Below are positions 16,834-23,760 of a DNA stretch of 38,030 nt, piece by piece. This DNA is from Thermomonas sp. (lineage in GTDB: Bacteria > Pseudomonadota > Gammaproteobacteria > Xanthomonadales > Xanthomonadaceae). The stretch covers positions 160 through 38,189 of the forward strand of contig JAIMKJ010000034.1 of the NCBI GenBank assembly GCA_020692565.1, read 5' to 3'. The position numbers and the translations under genes are program-made. Each line of letters opens with the position of its first letter. The first letter of the stretch is position 1. The notes under the pieces were generated by a model, which saw only the letters and a list, made by a program, of their open reading frames with translations, was not told the origin of the DNA and ran no database searches.

Positions 16834-17211
16834 CTAGCGGGACTTGCGTGCGTTGGCGGCTGCGGCGGCGATTGCGTTGGCGGACGCGGGGATGTGCGGC
16901 TCCGCCGCGGGACCCGCACCGAGATCGATCCTGATTTCGCGGAGGTCGCGATCCTGCGGGTCGCGGTCGGGCGCGTCGTCCATGACGGTCGAGATGCGTT
17001 CCCAGAAACGCTGCTGGGCATCGATGCCGATGCCTTCGAGGTGCGGTTTCATGAATTCGAGCACCACGTCCAGGTGGCGGAAGAACGCGCGCGCGCCGGT
17101 CTGGACGTGTTCGACCGAGCCCCGCCACTCCGGCGCCAGGCTCGGCCCGTCGCCGCGCTCGCACCAGATGCGAACGATGAAGACGGCGGTGCGATCCTCG
17201 AGCAGTGTCAT
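16834..17211 (-). CDS. Small unknown protein (125 aa), first gene of the operon
   Basis: The start reads MTLLEDRTAVFIVRIWCERG, then PEWRGSVEHVQTGARAFFRH and LDVVLEFMKPHL. The pattern of a beta strand, WRG, a strand, a turn, (Y/F)FR and a helix recalls a small unnamed family seen in other bacteria, but I cannot name it. The C-terminal third is low-complexity (Ala/Asn-rich). There is no signal peptide. The stop TAG is part of the ribosome site of the giant protease gene 9 bases further on, so the two are tightly linked. The ribosome site of this gene itself is weak (CAGGCG). It is the promoter-proximal gene, about 45 bases from the predicted -10 region. Confidence 0.7.
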   Translation of the reverse strand: MTLLEDRTAVFIVRIWCERGDGPSLAPEWRGSVEHVQTGARAFFRHLDVVLEFMKPHLEGIGIDAQQRFWERISTVMDDAPDRDPQDRDLREIRIDLGAGPAAEPHIPASANAIAAAAANARKSR

Positions 17212-17255
17212 GGGCGCCTGACCAGTACCGGTGCGATTGCCGGTGCGATGGACCG

Positions 17256-17314
17256 ACTCTGCGCCGCCGTCATCACCGCCCCATCACGCCGACATCACCG
17301 CGACATCACATGGG
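17256..17314 (-). promoter_or_regulatory. Probable SARP operator: four direct repeats at 11-base period, upstream of the operon
   Basis: CATCAC (plus strand) occurs at 17271, 17282, 17293 and 17304, exactly 11 bases apart; on the coding strand each unit reads GTGATG plus a CG-rich filler. SARP regulators bind heptamer direct repeats spaced one helical turn apart, with the last repeat about 8 bases before the -10 box. Here 8 bases after the last GTGATGA comes CAGAGT (17261-17256), a weak -10 match (3 of 6). The leader to the ATG at 17211 would be about 40 bases. The SARP gene lies 460 bases upstream on the same strand. The repeats and spacing are read directly; the binding is inference. Confidence 0.7.
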
Positions 17315-17327
17315 ACGCGGGAGGTGC

Positions 17328-17352
17328 GTGATGTCGGGTGATGGGGCTGATG
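17328..17352 (+). promoter_or_regulatory. Second GTGATG cluster in the opposite orientation
   Basis: On the plus strand GTGATG begins at 17328 and 17338, and CTGATG at 17347. The spacing is 10 and then 9 bases, so less regular than the neighbouring set. It faces the four-repeat set, making a large inverted arrangement centred near 17319. It may be extra regulator sites or a decayed rightward operator; no gene lies to its right on the plus strand until 19107. Confidence 0.35.
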
Positions 17353-17418
17353 TCGATCGTCGGCACCGGTGGCCGTCCGCAGAGCGGGTTGCAGATTGGG
17401 CCGTAGAGCGGGCCGTAG

Positions 17419-17436
17419 AGCGGGCTTCAGCCCGCT
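17419..17436. repeat. REP-like hairpin AGCGGGCT-TC-AGCCCGCT
   Basis: This is a perfect 8-base stem with a 2-base loop, preceded by two copies of GTAGAGCGGG (17403 and 17415 region). Hairpins of the form GTAG...GCGGGCTTCAGCCCGC are common intergenic repeats in Xanthomonadaceae. There is no T-run on either strand, so I do not call it a terminator. Confidence 0.6.
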
Positions 17437-17520
17437 GCCCTCTCTTCTGCCGGCCACGTCACCGCAGCGTGAAGGTAGTGCCGGCATGGCGTGCTGTCGC
17501 CGCGACGCAACATGCGGAAA

Positions 17521-17562
17521 AGCAAATCCCCCGTAGCCCCCTTTTTCAAAGGGGGCGAAGCA
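17521..17562 (+). repeat. Inverted hairpin element, left copy
   Basis: The element begins AGCAAATCCCCC and contains a 9-base stem (GCCCCCTTT at 17536-17544, loop TTC, AAAGGGGGC at 17548-17556). It matches the reverse complement of 17712-17753 at nearly every position. The two copies flank the 11-base tandem array, so the whole looks like a paired REP or MITE-like unit. Confidence 0.75.
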
Positions 17563-17690
17563 AGGGCGAAGCAAGGGCGAAGCAAGGGCGAAGCAAGGGC
17601 GAAGCAAGGGCAAAGCAAAGCAAGGGCAAAGCAAGGGCTTTGAAGCAAGGGCTTTGAAACAATGGCTTTGAAACAATGGCCTTCAAGCGC
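17553..17690 (+). repeat. Degenerate tandem array, 11-base unit GGGCGAAGCAA
   Basis: Five perfect copies lie at 17553-17607. They are followed by altered copies (GGGCAAAGCAA, GGGCTTTGAAGCAA, GGGCTTTGAAACAA, TGGCTTTGAAACAA) to about 17690. No gene is convincing here: the frames change with each unit because 11 is not a multiple of 3. Slipped-strand growth would explain it. Confidence 0.8.
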
Positions 17691-17711
17691 AACGCAACAA
17701 TGCGCAGCCCT

Positions 17712-17753
17712 GCTCTTCCCCCCTTTGAAAAAGGGGGGAAGGGGGGATTTGCT
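17712..17753 (-). repeat. Inverted hairpin element, right copy; possible terminator of the SARP gene
   Basis: On the minus strand this begins AGCAAATCCCCC, 18 bases after the stop of the SARP gene. It forms a 9-base stem (CCCCCCTTT, loop TTC, AAAGGGGGG; plus-strand 17718-17738). The position directly after a stop fits a transcription terminator, though only A/G follows instead of a T-run. It is the mate of 17521-17562. Confidence 0.6.
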
Positions 17754-17770
17754 CTTGAAAGCAACCAACC

Positions 17771-18721
17771 TCAGCTATCGAGCTGACGCAGACTCAGTTC
17801 AAGCTGCGCATCGGCTGCGGCCAGATGCTGGCGGGCGGCCGCGATCATGCCGCGTGTGCCGGGCAGCGGCGGCATCGAGTCATGCGGAAGCGATGTCGGC
17901 ACGTATTCGAAATGCAGGGGCGCCTGCATCGCACGCACTTGCTCGCCCCCGCCCTCGCCGCCGATCGCGCTGTCGGCGATCTGCCGGTACAGCGACAGGG
18001 TTTCGCGCATGGGCTGGATCGCCAGCTCGCGGCGCAGCATGTCGCGGCAGACCTCGAACTGGCGCAGCGCCTGCGCGCGCTGGCCGCTGAGCACGAACAG
18101 TTGCATCAACTCACGATGCACATCCTCGCGCAGCGTGTCGCAATCGAGGATCGACTGCGCGTAGCGGATGCTCTCACCGTATTCGCGGCGGATCGTGCAC
18201 ACCTGCATCAGCCGCCACAGCGCGTTCAGATAATGACGACGGTGCTTCTCGCGCTCGCGCAGCGCCCAGTCGTCGGTGAATTCCATCAGTATGTCGGACT
18301 TGTACAACGCCACGCCGGTGCGCAGATCGTCGATCTCGGCGTCGCCCAGGTGTTCGATCGGCCGGCTCAGGCCGGACGCGATGCGGCGCTCGAACTCCTC
18401 GATGTCGAGCCAGACGTCCTGCGAACCGTTCAGCCCGATCGCGCCGCGACGGTCGCTGGCGATCAATTCGCCGTGCCGGAAGGGCGGGCATTCGACCAAC
18501 CGTCGCAAGCGCCACAGCGCGGTATTGAAAGAACCGGCGGTCATCGACGCCATCCGCTCCGGCCACAGTGTGCCCAACAGCTCGGTTCGGCTGAAATAAC
18601 GGCCGCGGCCCAGGGCCAGATAGGCCAGCAGACTGCCGCAGCGGCCGGAGAGCGCTGTGATCCGCTCGCCGGCGGCATCGTTGGCGACGCAGAGGGAACC
18701 GAACAACCAGATGCGTAACAT
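17771..18721 (-). CDS. SARP-family transcriptional activator (winged helix + BTAD)
   Basis: This 316-aa protein opens MLRIWLFGSLCV, typical of the OmpR-like winged helix of SARP/AfsR regulators (to about residue 95, with LLAYLALGRGRYFSRTELLG and FNTALWRLRRLV). The bacterial transcriptional activation domain follows (about 100-245: LYKSDILMEF, LMQLFVLSGQRAQALRQFEV, IQPMRETLSLYRQI). The C-terminal 70 residues are not conserved, and there is no ATPase domain, so it is the small SARP type. I chose the ATG at 18721 because AAAGGA lies upstream and the domain starts there; an ATG at 18772 would add 17 atypical residues. SARPs bind direct repeats at 11-base period and recruit RNA polymerase. Such repeats lie downstream of this gene, before the protease operon. 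A target in that operon is therefore likely. Confidence 0.9.
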   Translation of the reverse strand: MLRIWLFGSLCVANDAAGERITALSGRCGSLLAYLALGRGRYFSRTELLGTLWPERMASMTAGSFNTALWRLRRLVECPPFRHGELIASDRRGAIGLNGSQDVWLDIEEFERRIASGLSRPIEHLGDAEIDDLRTGVALYKSDILMEFTDDWALREREKHRRHYLNALWRLMQVCTIRREYGESIRYAQSILDCDTLREDVHRELMQLFVLSGQRAQALRQFEVCRDMLRRELAIQPMRETLSLYRQIADSAIGGEGGGEQVRAMQAPLHFEYVPTSLPHDSMPPLPGTRGMIAAARQHLAAADAQLELSLRQLDS

Positions 18722-19106
18722 CCTGTCGTGTCCTTTAGTGTGGCCGGCGCCGCGCTTGCGCGATATGTCCACGCGGCAGCCTTCGACGGCTCTCTATCCG
18801 CTCGTGACCCGCCTCCCCCCGGGACGGCCCGTACCGTCCCGGGCTTTGGATTAGACGCGGGAATGCGGCGACGCAGGCCGCAGCCGCAGCCGGAATGGCC
18901 GCCGGCCGCGTCAAGCGCGGCTTTCCGTTAGCCCTCATGCCGGTTCGATTCAGCCGCAGGGGACTGCGGAAAGCGAAACCGGACAACATGCCGTCTGCGG
19001 CGATCCGGCGCCTGCCGGACACGACGGTCACGGATATGTCGATGCACAAGGCAAGGTCGCCTGGCGAGGGTCGCGGCGGCGGCGCCGATCAGGACGAGGC
19101 TCCCGC
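18722..19106. other. 385-base gene-free divergent spacer between the SARP and XRE genes
   Basis: The region holds a strong inverted repeat at 18818-18843 (listed separately) and a weaker hairpin at 18905-18921 (GCCGCG, loop TCAAG, CGCGGC). It should contain promoters for both flanking genes, but I see no clear -10/-35 pair. Short open frames here lack ribosome sites and look like chance. Confidence 0.6.
18818..18843. promoter_or_regulatory. Perfect 10-base inverted repeat in the SARP leader/divergent spacer
   Basis: CCCGGGACGG (18818-18827), six bases, then CCGTCCCGGG (18834-18843). It lies about 100 bases upstream of the SARP start and 265 bases before the XRE start. There is no T-run, so it may be an operator or an RNA hairpin in the SARP leader rather than a terminator. 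Confidence 0.5.
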
Positions 19107-19463
19107 ATGCAACTCCCCACCCGCATTCGCAAGGCACGACTGGCCGCACAGCTGACCCAGGCCGAACTGGCGCGCCGGATCGGCGTGAAACGCAGCGCCG
19201 TGACCCAGTGGGAACACCCGCTCGGCACGTCGCCGAGCATGCATCACCTGATCCAGATCGCCATCGAGACCGTCACCTGCGTGGAATGGCTGGGCACCGG
19301 CCGCGGCCCCAGCCGCTGCGACGGCACGGAAGCCGCACCGTCGACGCCGCGCGAAGACTGCGCCCAGGATGCCAGCGAAAGCGAAGCGCTGCTGCGCTTC
19401 CGCAAACTGCCCGCGCAGAAACGCAAGATCGCCCTGCAGATCCTCAAGGTGCTGTCGAACTGA
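19107..19463 (+). CDS. XRE-type helix-turn-helix regulator
   Basis: This is a 118-aa protein. Residues 1-60 are an HTH_3/XRE domain (RIRKARLAAQLTQAELARRI, then GVKRSAVTQWEH, where the second helix carries the DNA contacts). The middle is a short acidic linker, and the C-terminal 30 residues (LLRFRKLPAQKRKIALQILK) form a basic helix of the kind found after phage-repressor-like domains. There is no peptidase or sensor domain. ACGAGG stands before the ATG. It is transcribed away from the SARP gene across a 385-base spacer, so it could control itself, the SARP gene, or both; the sequence does not decide. Confidence 0.88.
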   Translation: MQLPTRIRKARLAAQLTQAELARRIGVKRSAVTQWEHPLGTSPSMHHLIQIAIETVTCVEWLGTGRGPSRCDGTEAAPSTPREDCAQDASESEALLRFRKLPAQKRKIALQILKVLSN

Positions 19464-19489
19464 ATCGCGGCCGGCGGCGCATGCGGATT

Positions 19490-19503
19490 TTGAGCGTGCT
19501 CAA
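19490..19503. promoter_or_regulatory. Operator-like palindrome TTGAGC-GT-GCTCAA
   Basis: A 6-base inverted repeat around GT lies in the 73-base gap between the XRE gene and the L,D-transpeptidase gene, 34 bases before the ATG at 19537. It could be a regulator site or a weak hairpin. No regulator can be assigned. Confidence 0.3.
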
Positions 19504-19536
19504 GGCGCGGCGCGCATCGGCGACCAGACTGCACGC

Positions 19537-20667
19537 ATGCCATCGCAACGCATCCCATCGAACAGGTTCGCAGGCATCGCTTTCGTCGTCGCACTGTGCG
19601 CAGCCGTACCACTGGCCGCCGCACCTCCGGACAGCGCAGGCATCGACACCTGCGCACCGACGCCATCCGGGCCGGCGAACGCCGGACCGGCATTCGCGCT
19701 GAAACCCGGCGAGTACCTGTGGATGCCGGAACTGGCGCCCGTGGGTCCGGTGGTGATCGTGGTCAGCCTGCCGGAACAGCTCGCGTACGTGTATCGCAAT
19801 GGCGTGCGTATCGGCGTGTCCACGGTCAGCACCGGCAAACCCGGCCACGAAACGCCGACCGGCGTATTCACGATCCTGCAGAAACAGCGCGAGCATTATT
19901 CCAATCTCTACGACAACGCGCCGATGCCGTTCATGCAGCGGCTCACCTGGGATGGCGTGGCGCTGCACGCCGGCCGGATCCCCGGGTATCCGGCTTCGCA
20001 CGGCTGCGTGCGCCTGCCGTACGCCTTTTCCGAAAAACTCTTCGCCACGACCAGCCACGGCATGACGGTGGTGATCGCAAGCGAGGCGTCGCACGCACCG
20101 GAAGTCGCCTCGCCCGGCTGGTTCGCGCCGGTCGATCCCGCCACCGGCGCACCGCGCACACCCATCGAGGACGCCGATGCGAGCGGTGATGTGTGGATGC
20201 CCGAACGCGCGCCCGAGGGGCCGCTGACCATCGTATTGAGTACCCGCGACGGAACACTCGTGGTGCTGCGCAACGGCGTGGAGATCGGCCGCGCGGCCGT
20301 GCAGGTCGTCGACGAACCGATGCACGGCACGCATGCGTATGTGCTGCTGGAAGGCCCGGGCGAAGGCCCCAATGCGGTATTGCCCGATCATCCGTCGCTG
20401 CGCTGGCTGGCGATTCCGGTACCGGACGCAGGCACGCCTCCCGAGGGCGATCTGCACCAGGCGCTCGCCACGGGCCGGATCCGGGTCGCCGACGCGTTCG
20501 CGCATCGGGTCTACGAGGCCCTGCGCCCGGGCGCGACCGTGGTCGTCACCGATGAATCGATCCAGCGGGCGCCGCCGTCCGGGGCACTCACGCTGCTGCG
20601 CGCGGACGGGACCGCGGTCGCACCGGCAACGCCATCGCCCGCACCGACGCAGCCACCGCTGGAGTGA
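19537..20667 (+). CDS. L,D-transpeptidase (YkuD) with a second, catalytically dead YkuD-like half
   Basis: This 376-aa protein has a Sec signal (about residues 1-29, ending LAAAP). The first YkuD domain (about 58-183) has His144 (LHAGRIPGYP) and the active-site motif SHGCVR at 154-159 with Cys157. Such enzymes form or exchange L,D cross-links in peptidoglycan or attach proteins to it in the periplasm. The second half (216-342) repeats the pattern: DVWMPERAPEGPLTIVL mirrors YLWMPELAPVGPVVIVV, and VADAFAHRVYEALRPGATVV mirrors LPYAFSEKLFATTSHGMTVV. At the active site TGRIR replaces HGCVR, so the cysteine is lost. The start is the ATG before the signal peptide, with no good ribosome site. The tail is Pro/Ala/Thr-rich. 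Confidence 0.9.
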   Translation: MPSQRIPSNRFAGIAFVVALCAAVPLAAAPPDSAGIDTCAPTPSGPANAGPAFALKPGEYLWMPELAPVGPVVIVVSLPEQLAYVYRNGVRIGVSTVSTGKPGHETPTGVFTILQKQREHYSNLYDNAPMPFMQRLTWDGVALHAGRIPGYPASHGCVRLPYAFSEKLFATTSHGMTVVIASEASHAPEVASPGWFAPVDPATGAPRTPIEDADASGDVWMPERAPEGPLTIVLSTRDGTLVVLRNGVEIGRAAVQVVDEPMHGTHAYVLLEGPGEGPNAVLPDHPSLRWLAIPVPDAGTPPEGDLHQALATGRIRVADAFAHRVYEALRPGATVVVTDESIQRAPPSGALTLLRADGTAVAPATPSPAPTQPPLE

Positions 20668-20717
20668 ATCGCCGGCCTGTTCATGTTGTCGCGATCGGCA
20701 TGGGGCATCCTCCGGCG

Positions 20718-21503
20718 ATGTCCAGGCCCGCTTCCCTGCTGCTTGCGGCCGCCGCGATGGCGACCGCGCTGTCGGCTTTCGCCGCCGATGCGGACCCTGC
20801 GTCCGCAAGCCTGGCGTCCACGCGTCATGCGTCCGCGCCCACGACGCGTGCCGACGCACGATCCGATGGCGCATCCCCGCTATCGGCGCGCCTGCAGCGG
20901 CTCGCGCCGGACGCCGACCCGAACGTCCTCGCGCTCGCGCTGGAAGCGGCCGAATGCGCCGTCGCCTCCGGCAGCGTCGCGCCCGCGCAACGGCTCGCGG
21001 TGATCGACTACTCGCGCCCGTCCACCGAACCGCGGCTGTGGGTGTTCGACCTGGAACACGCGCGACTGCTCTACGCCGAGCACGTCGCCCACGGGCGCAG
21101 CAGCGGCGAGAATTTCGCCAACGCCTTCTCGAATCTCGACAGCAGTCACCAGTCGAGCCTGGGGTTGTTCGCCACCGTGGAAACCTACATCGGCGGCAAT
21201 GGTTATTCGCTGCGGATGGAAGGACTGGAGCCCGGCGTCAACGATCGGGCCCGCGCGCGCGCCATCGTGATGCACGGCGCCGCCTACGTCGATCCCGTCC
21301 AGGCGCTGCGCCAGGGGCGCCTCGGTCGCAGCCTGGGCTGCCCGGCATTGCGCCCCGCAGTCGCGAACGCGGTGATCGACACGCTCAAGCAGGGGCAACT
21401 GCTGTTCGCGTATTACCCCGATCGACAGTGGCTGGCGAATTCGAGATTTTTCCGGTGCGGCGCAGTGCGTGCCGGCACGGCGCAGGCCGGCGCCGCGCGC
21501 TGA
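20718..21503 (+). CDS. Murein L,D-transpeptidase catalytic domain family protein (YkuD_2)
   Basis: The 261-aa product has a signal peptide (MSRPASLLLAAAAM to about residue 23). The YkuD_2 core shows GRSSGENFANAFSN, LGLFATVETYIGGNGYSLRM, IVMHGAAYV and the active-site segment GRSLGCPALRP with its cysteine. These are exported proteins related to L,D-transpeptidases; substrates are mostly unproven. I place the start at the ATG of the signal peptide. A GTG at 20664 overlapping the previous stop (GTGA) would add 18 residues before the signal. The gap to the previous gene is 50 bases, so the two cell-wall genes are probably co-transcribed. Confidence 0.88.
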   Translation: MSRPASLLLAAAAMATALSAFAADADPASASLASTRHASAPTTRADARSDGASPLSARLQRLAPDADPNVLALALEAAECAVASGSVAPAQRLAVIDYSRPSTEPRLWVFDLEHARLLYAEHVAHGRSSGENFANAFSNLDSSHQSSLGLFATVETYIGGNGYSLRMEGLEPGVNDRARARAIVMHGAAYVDPVQALRQGRLGRSLGCPALRPAVANAVIDTLKQGQLLFAYYPDRQWLANSRFFRCGAVRAGTAQAGAAR

Positions 21504-21540
21504 GACAGAGAAGCGCCCGCGTCGCGCGCTGCGGCGTCGA

Positions 21541-22788
21541 TCAGAGGCCCGCCCACCACGCGCCCGTCGCGAACGCGGCGACGATGGCGATCACCCCGGG
21601 CAACAGCCGCAGCAGGAACCCGCGACCGCCGCGCAGCCACGCCATCAGCAATTTGCTCATCGAATTGGCGATCAGGGCGATGAACACCGGCCAGCGCGCA
21701 TCGTCCACGTCCAGCGCGCCGTTGGCGACGAGTTGCGCCACCGACGCGGCGGCGGCGTGCAGATCGGCAAGCCCGGCGACGCCCGCGGCGATCTGCACGC
21801 CGGTGTCGCCCAGCCAGCGATGCACGCCGGCCGACAGCAGCAGGATCGCGCTGACGATCGCGGCGAACATCAGCGCATGGCGCGGCTCGAACGGCCGACC
21901 GGGCGCGACCTGGCTGGTTTCGACTTCGGTCGACGCGCTGCGCGCGTGCACGATCCAGGCCGAGAGCATGGCCGCCGAACCGGCGCAAACCAGCGGCAGC
22001 ATCAGCGTCGAGAGCAGCGGCGGCGACAGTGCGCCGGTCACCACGCCGAGCATGAGGATGGTGGGAATGTTGGAACACAGCGCGGCGCTGACGCATTGCA
22101 TCCGCCACTGCGGCGACGCCCGCGCGCGGTCGCCCATCGCGGCGATGGTCGCGGTGCTGGACACGAAACCGCCGATGAAACCGGCCAGCGCCAGGCCCGC
22201 GCCAGGCCCGAGCATGCGCAGCGCGACATAACCGGCGGCGTTGATCGCCATCACCAGCACCACCAGCATCCACAGCGTATGCGGATTCAGCGCCTGCCAC
22301 GGGTCGATGGCGCGATCCGGCAACAGCGGCAGCACCACCACCGCAGCGGCGGCGAGCAGCAGCGCATCGTGCAGTTCCTGTTCGGTCAGCGTTTTGCGGG
22401 TGAAGTCGTGCAGGCGGGATTTGCTGGCCAGCACCATCGCGACCACCACGCCCAGAGCGGCGGCGACCGGCAGTGCGGTCATCGCCAGCACGCCCAGCAG
22501 GAACGTCACCAGCATCGCCACTTCGGTGGTGAGGCCCGGATCTTCGACACGGCTATGGCGGTAGCTCGCCAGCGCTGCCAGCGCGACGAACGCGCCGCCG
22601 ACGGCGATGCCCACGCCGCTGGCCTGCTGCGCGATCGCACCGGCCAGCGCCAGCAGAATGAACGTCCGCACGCCGGCCGCAGCGCGCAGCGGGCCTTCGC
22701 CCTTGCTGCGTTCGCGTTCGATGCCGATCATCAGGCCGATGGCGAACGCGACGCAATAGCCGTAGAGCTCGACTGGATTCAACTGCAT
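21541..22788 (-). CDS. MgtC/SapB-DUF4010 membrane protein
   Basis: This 415-aa protein begins with an MgtC-like segment (YGYCVAFAIGLMIGIERERS, about 8-30, with the conserved GIERE) and is made of about 12 hydrophobic segments. DUF4010-type features follow: ALVGSF-like helices near 120-140 and the Gly-rich GLALAGFIGGFVSSTATIAAM at about 205-225. Family members are inner-membrane proteins linked to magnesium or acid stress, with no proven transport reaction. It converges with the L,D-transpeptidase gene and is followed by the stress-protein gene on the same strand but 70 bases apart. Confidence 0.88.
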   Translation of the reverse strand: MQLNPVELYGYCVAFAIGLMIGIERERSKGEGPLRAAAGVRTFILLALAGAIAQQASGVGIAVGGAFVALAALASYRHSRVEDPGLTTEVAMLVTFLLGVLAMTALPVAAALGVVVAMVLASKSRLHDFTRKTLTEQELHDALLLAAAAVVVLPLLPDRAIDPWQALNPHTLWMLVVLVMAINAAGYVALRMLGPGAGLALAGFIGGFVSSTATIAAMGDRARASPQWRMQCVSAALCSNIPTILMLGVVTGALSPPLLSTLMLPLVCAGSAAMLSAWIVHARSASTEVETSQVAPGRPFEPRHALMFAAIVSAILLLSAGVHRWLGDTGVQIAAGVAGLADLHAAAASVAQLVANGALDVDDARWPVFIALIANSMSKLLMAWLRGGRGFLLRLLPGVIAIVAAFATGAWWAGL

Positions 22789-22859
22789 GGACGCATCGGC
22801 GAGGGACTGCGGATCATGATCGGCAGTCTACGCCCCCACGCCCAGCGCGCGCGACGCGC

Positions 22860-23702
22860 TCAGTGCGAGAACAGCACCGGCAGATGCGCGGTCTGCAGCA
22901 ACTCGCGGGTGGTGCCGCCCAGCATCGCTTCGCGCAGCCGCGAATGGCCGTAGCCGCCGGCGACGATCAGATCCGCGCCGACCGCGCGCGCGTAGTCGAG
23001 CACCGCATACGCCACCGAGAAATTCATGCTCGGCCGCACCACCACGTCCACTCGCAGTCCGTGACGGGCCAGATGCGCTGCGATGCCGGCGCCGGGTTCT
23101 GCGCCGTGCGCGCTTTCGCCGATCGCCGGATCGATCACCAGCACATCCACCGCCTCGGCTTTCCGCAGCAGCGGCATCGCGTCGGCGACGGCGCGGCTGG
23201 CTTCGCGCGTCGGCTTCCACGCGATCACCGCGCGCTTCGGCGGCAGCGTCGCGGCGTGACCCTCGGGCACCACCAGCACCGGCCGGCCGGAGTGGCGCAG
23301 GATGTCGTGGAAATGATCGTGCACGAACATGGTGTCGATGCCGTCGCGCGGCATCGCCGACAGCACGGTGAGGTCGGCATAACGCGCCTGCAGCGCGGCG
23401 GCGTTCTGCGGATGCAGCGACACCGCTTCGGCGGTCCGGATGTCGAACGGTACGGCCGCATGCGCGAACCGGCCGCGCAGCGCATCCGCGCGCTCGTTGG
23501 CGCGCTTGCGCGCCTCCTCGTGGAGTCGCGCATAGACATCGTAGGCCATCGCACCCCAGTCGCTGGGCATCGGCGCCGGCACATCGACCGTCACCAGCAT
23601 CGCGACATGCGCGTCGAACGCTTCCGCGAGCGCCATCGCGGCGGCGGCCGGCGCCTTTTCGCTGTCCGCGTTCACGTAGGGAACCAGTATGTCCTTGAAC
23701 AT
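22860..23702 (-). CDS. Universal stress protein, tandem UspA domains
   Basis: This 280-aa cytosolic protein has two UspA domains. The first (about 1-140, FKDILVPYVNADS) lacks a clear nucleotide loop. The second ends in the ATP-binding signature GGYGHSRLREAMLGGTT (about 252-268). The start at 23702 is chosen because GAGGTG precedes it and the domain begins there; an upstream ATG at 23735 adds 11 odd residues. Tandem UspA proteins serve survival under low oxygen and other stress. The FNR-like box at 23761-23776 lies 59 bases before the start and could control this gene as well as the divergent SDR gene. Confidence 0.93.
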   Translation of the reverse strand: MFKDILVPYVNADSEKAPAAAAMALAEAFDAHVAMLVTVDVPAPMPSDWGAMAYDVYARLHEEARKRANERADALRGRFAHAAVPFDIRTAEAVSLHPQNAAALQARYADLTVLSAMPRDGIDTMFVHDHFHDILRHSGRPVLVVPEGHAATLPPKRAVIAWKPTREASRAVADAMPLLRKAEAVDVLVIDPAIGESAHGAEPGAGIAAHLARHGLRVDVVVRPSMNFSVAYAVLDYARAVGADLIVAGGYGHSRLREAMLGGTTRELLQTAHLPVLFSH

Positions 23703-23760
23703 GGCGACACCTCGATCGTCGACGAGAGCGGTCATTGACGCACGGATCGGCGCACGCGCA

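Noticed and set aside
1..17211. Prophage, tailocin or contractile injection system
   Set aside because: I see no sheath, tube, baseplate, spike, terminase, portal or AAA ATPase gene. The similarity is only the presence of lysis enzymes and repeated unknown proteins, so I keep it as an open idea, not a call.
11632..17331. Plus-strand open frame of about 1900 codons opposite the giant protease
   Set aside because: It is His/Arg/Ala/Asp-rich low-complexity with no domains. The minus strand has complete catalytic motifs over the same bases. High GC removes stops from the opposite strand.
17553..17690. CRISPR-like array
   Set aside because: The units are 11 bases, directly adjacent, without spacers, and no cas genes are near.
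17284..17768. Minus-strand small open frames (Leu/Cys/Ala/Phe/Pro-repeat proteins) across the tandem array
   Set aside because: They come from reading the 11-base repeats and hairpins in several frames at once. There is no ribosome site or conserved feature.
18895..18965. tRNA-like segment containing GGTTCGATTC
   Set aside because: The flanking bases do not pair into a T-stem, and no acceptor stem or anticodon arm can be drawn on either strand.
19369..19536. Upstream extension of the L,D-transpeptidase frame into the XRE gene
   Set aside because: The signal peptide begins just after the ATG at 19537, and the upstream part is a shadow of the XRE gene.
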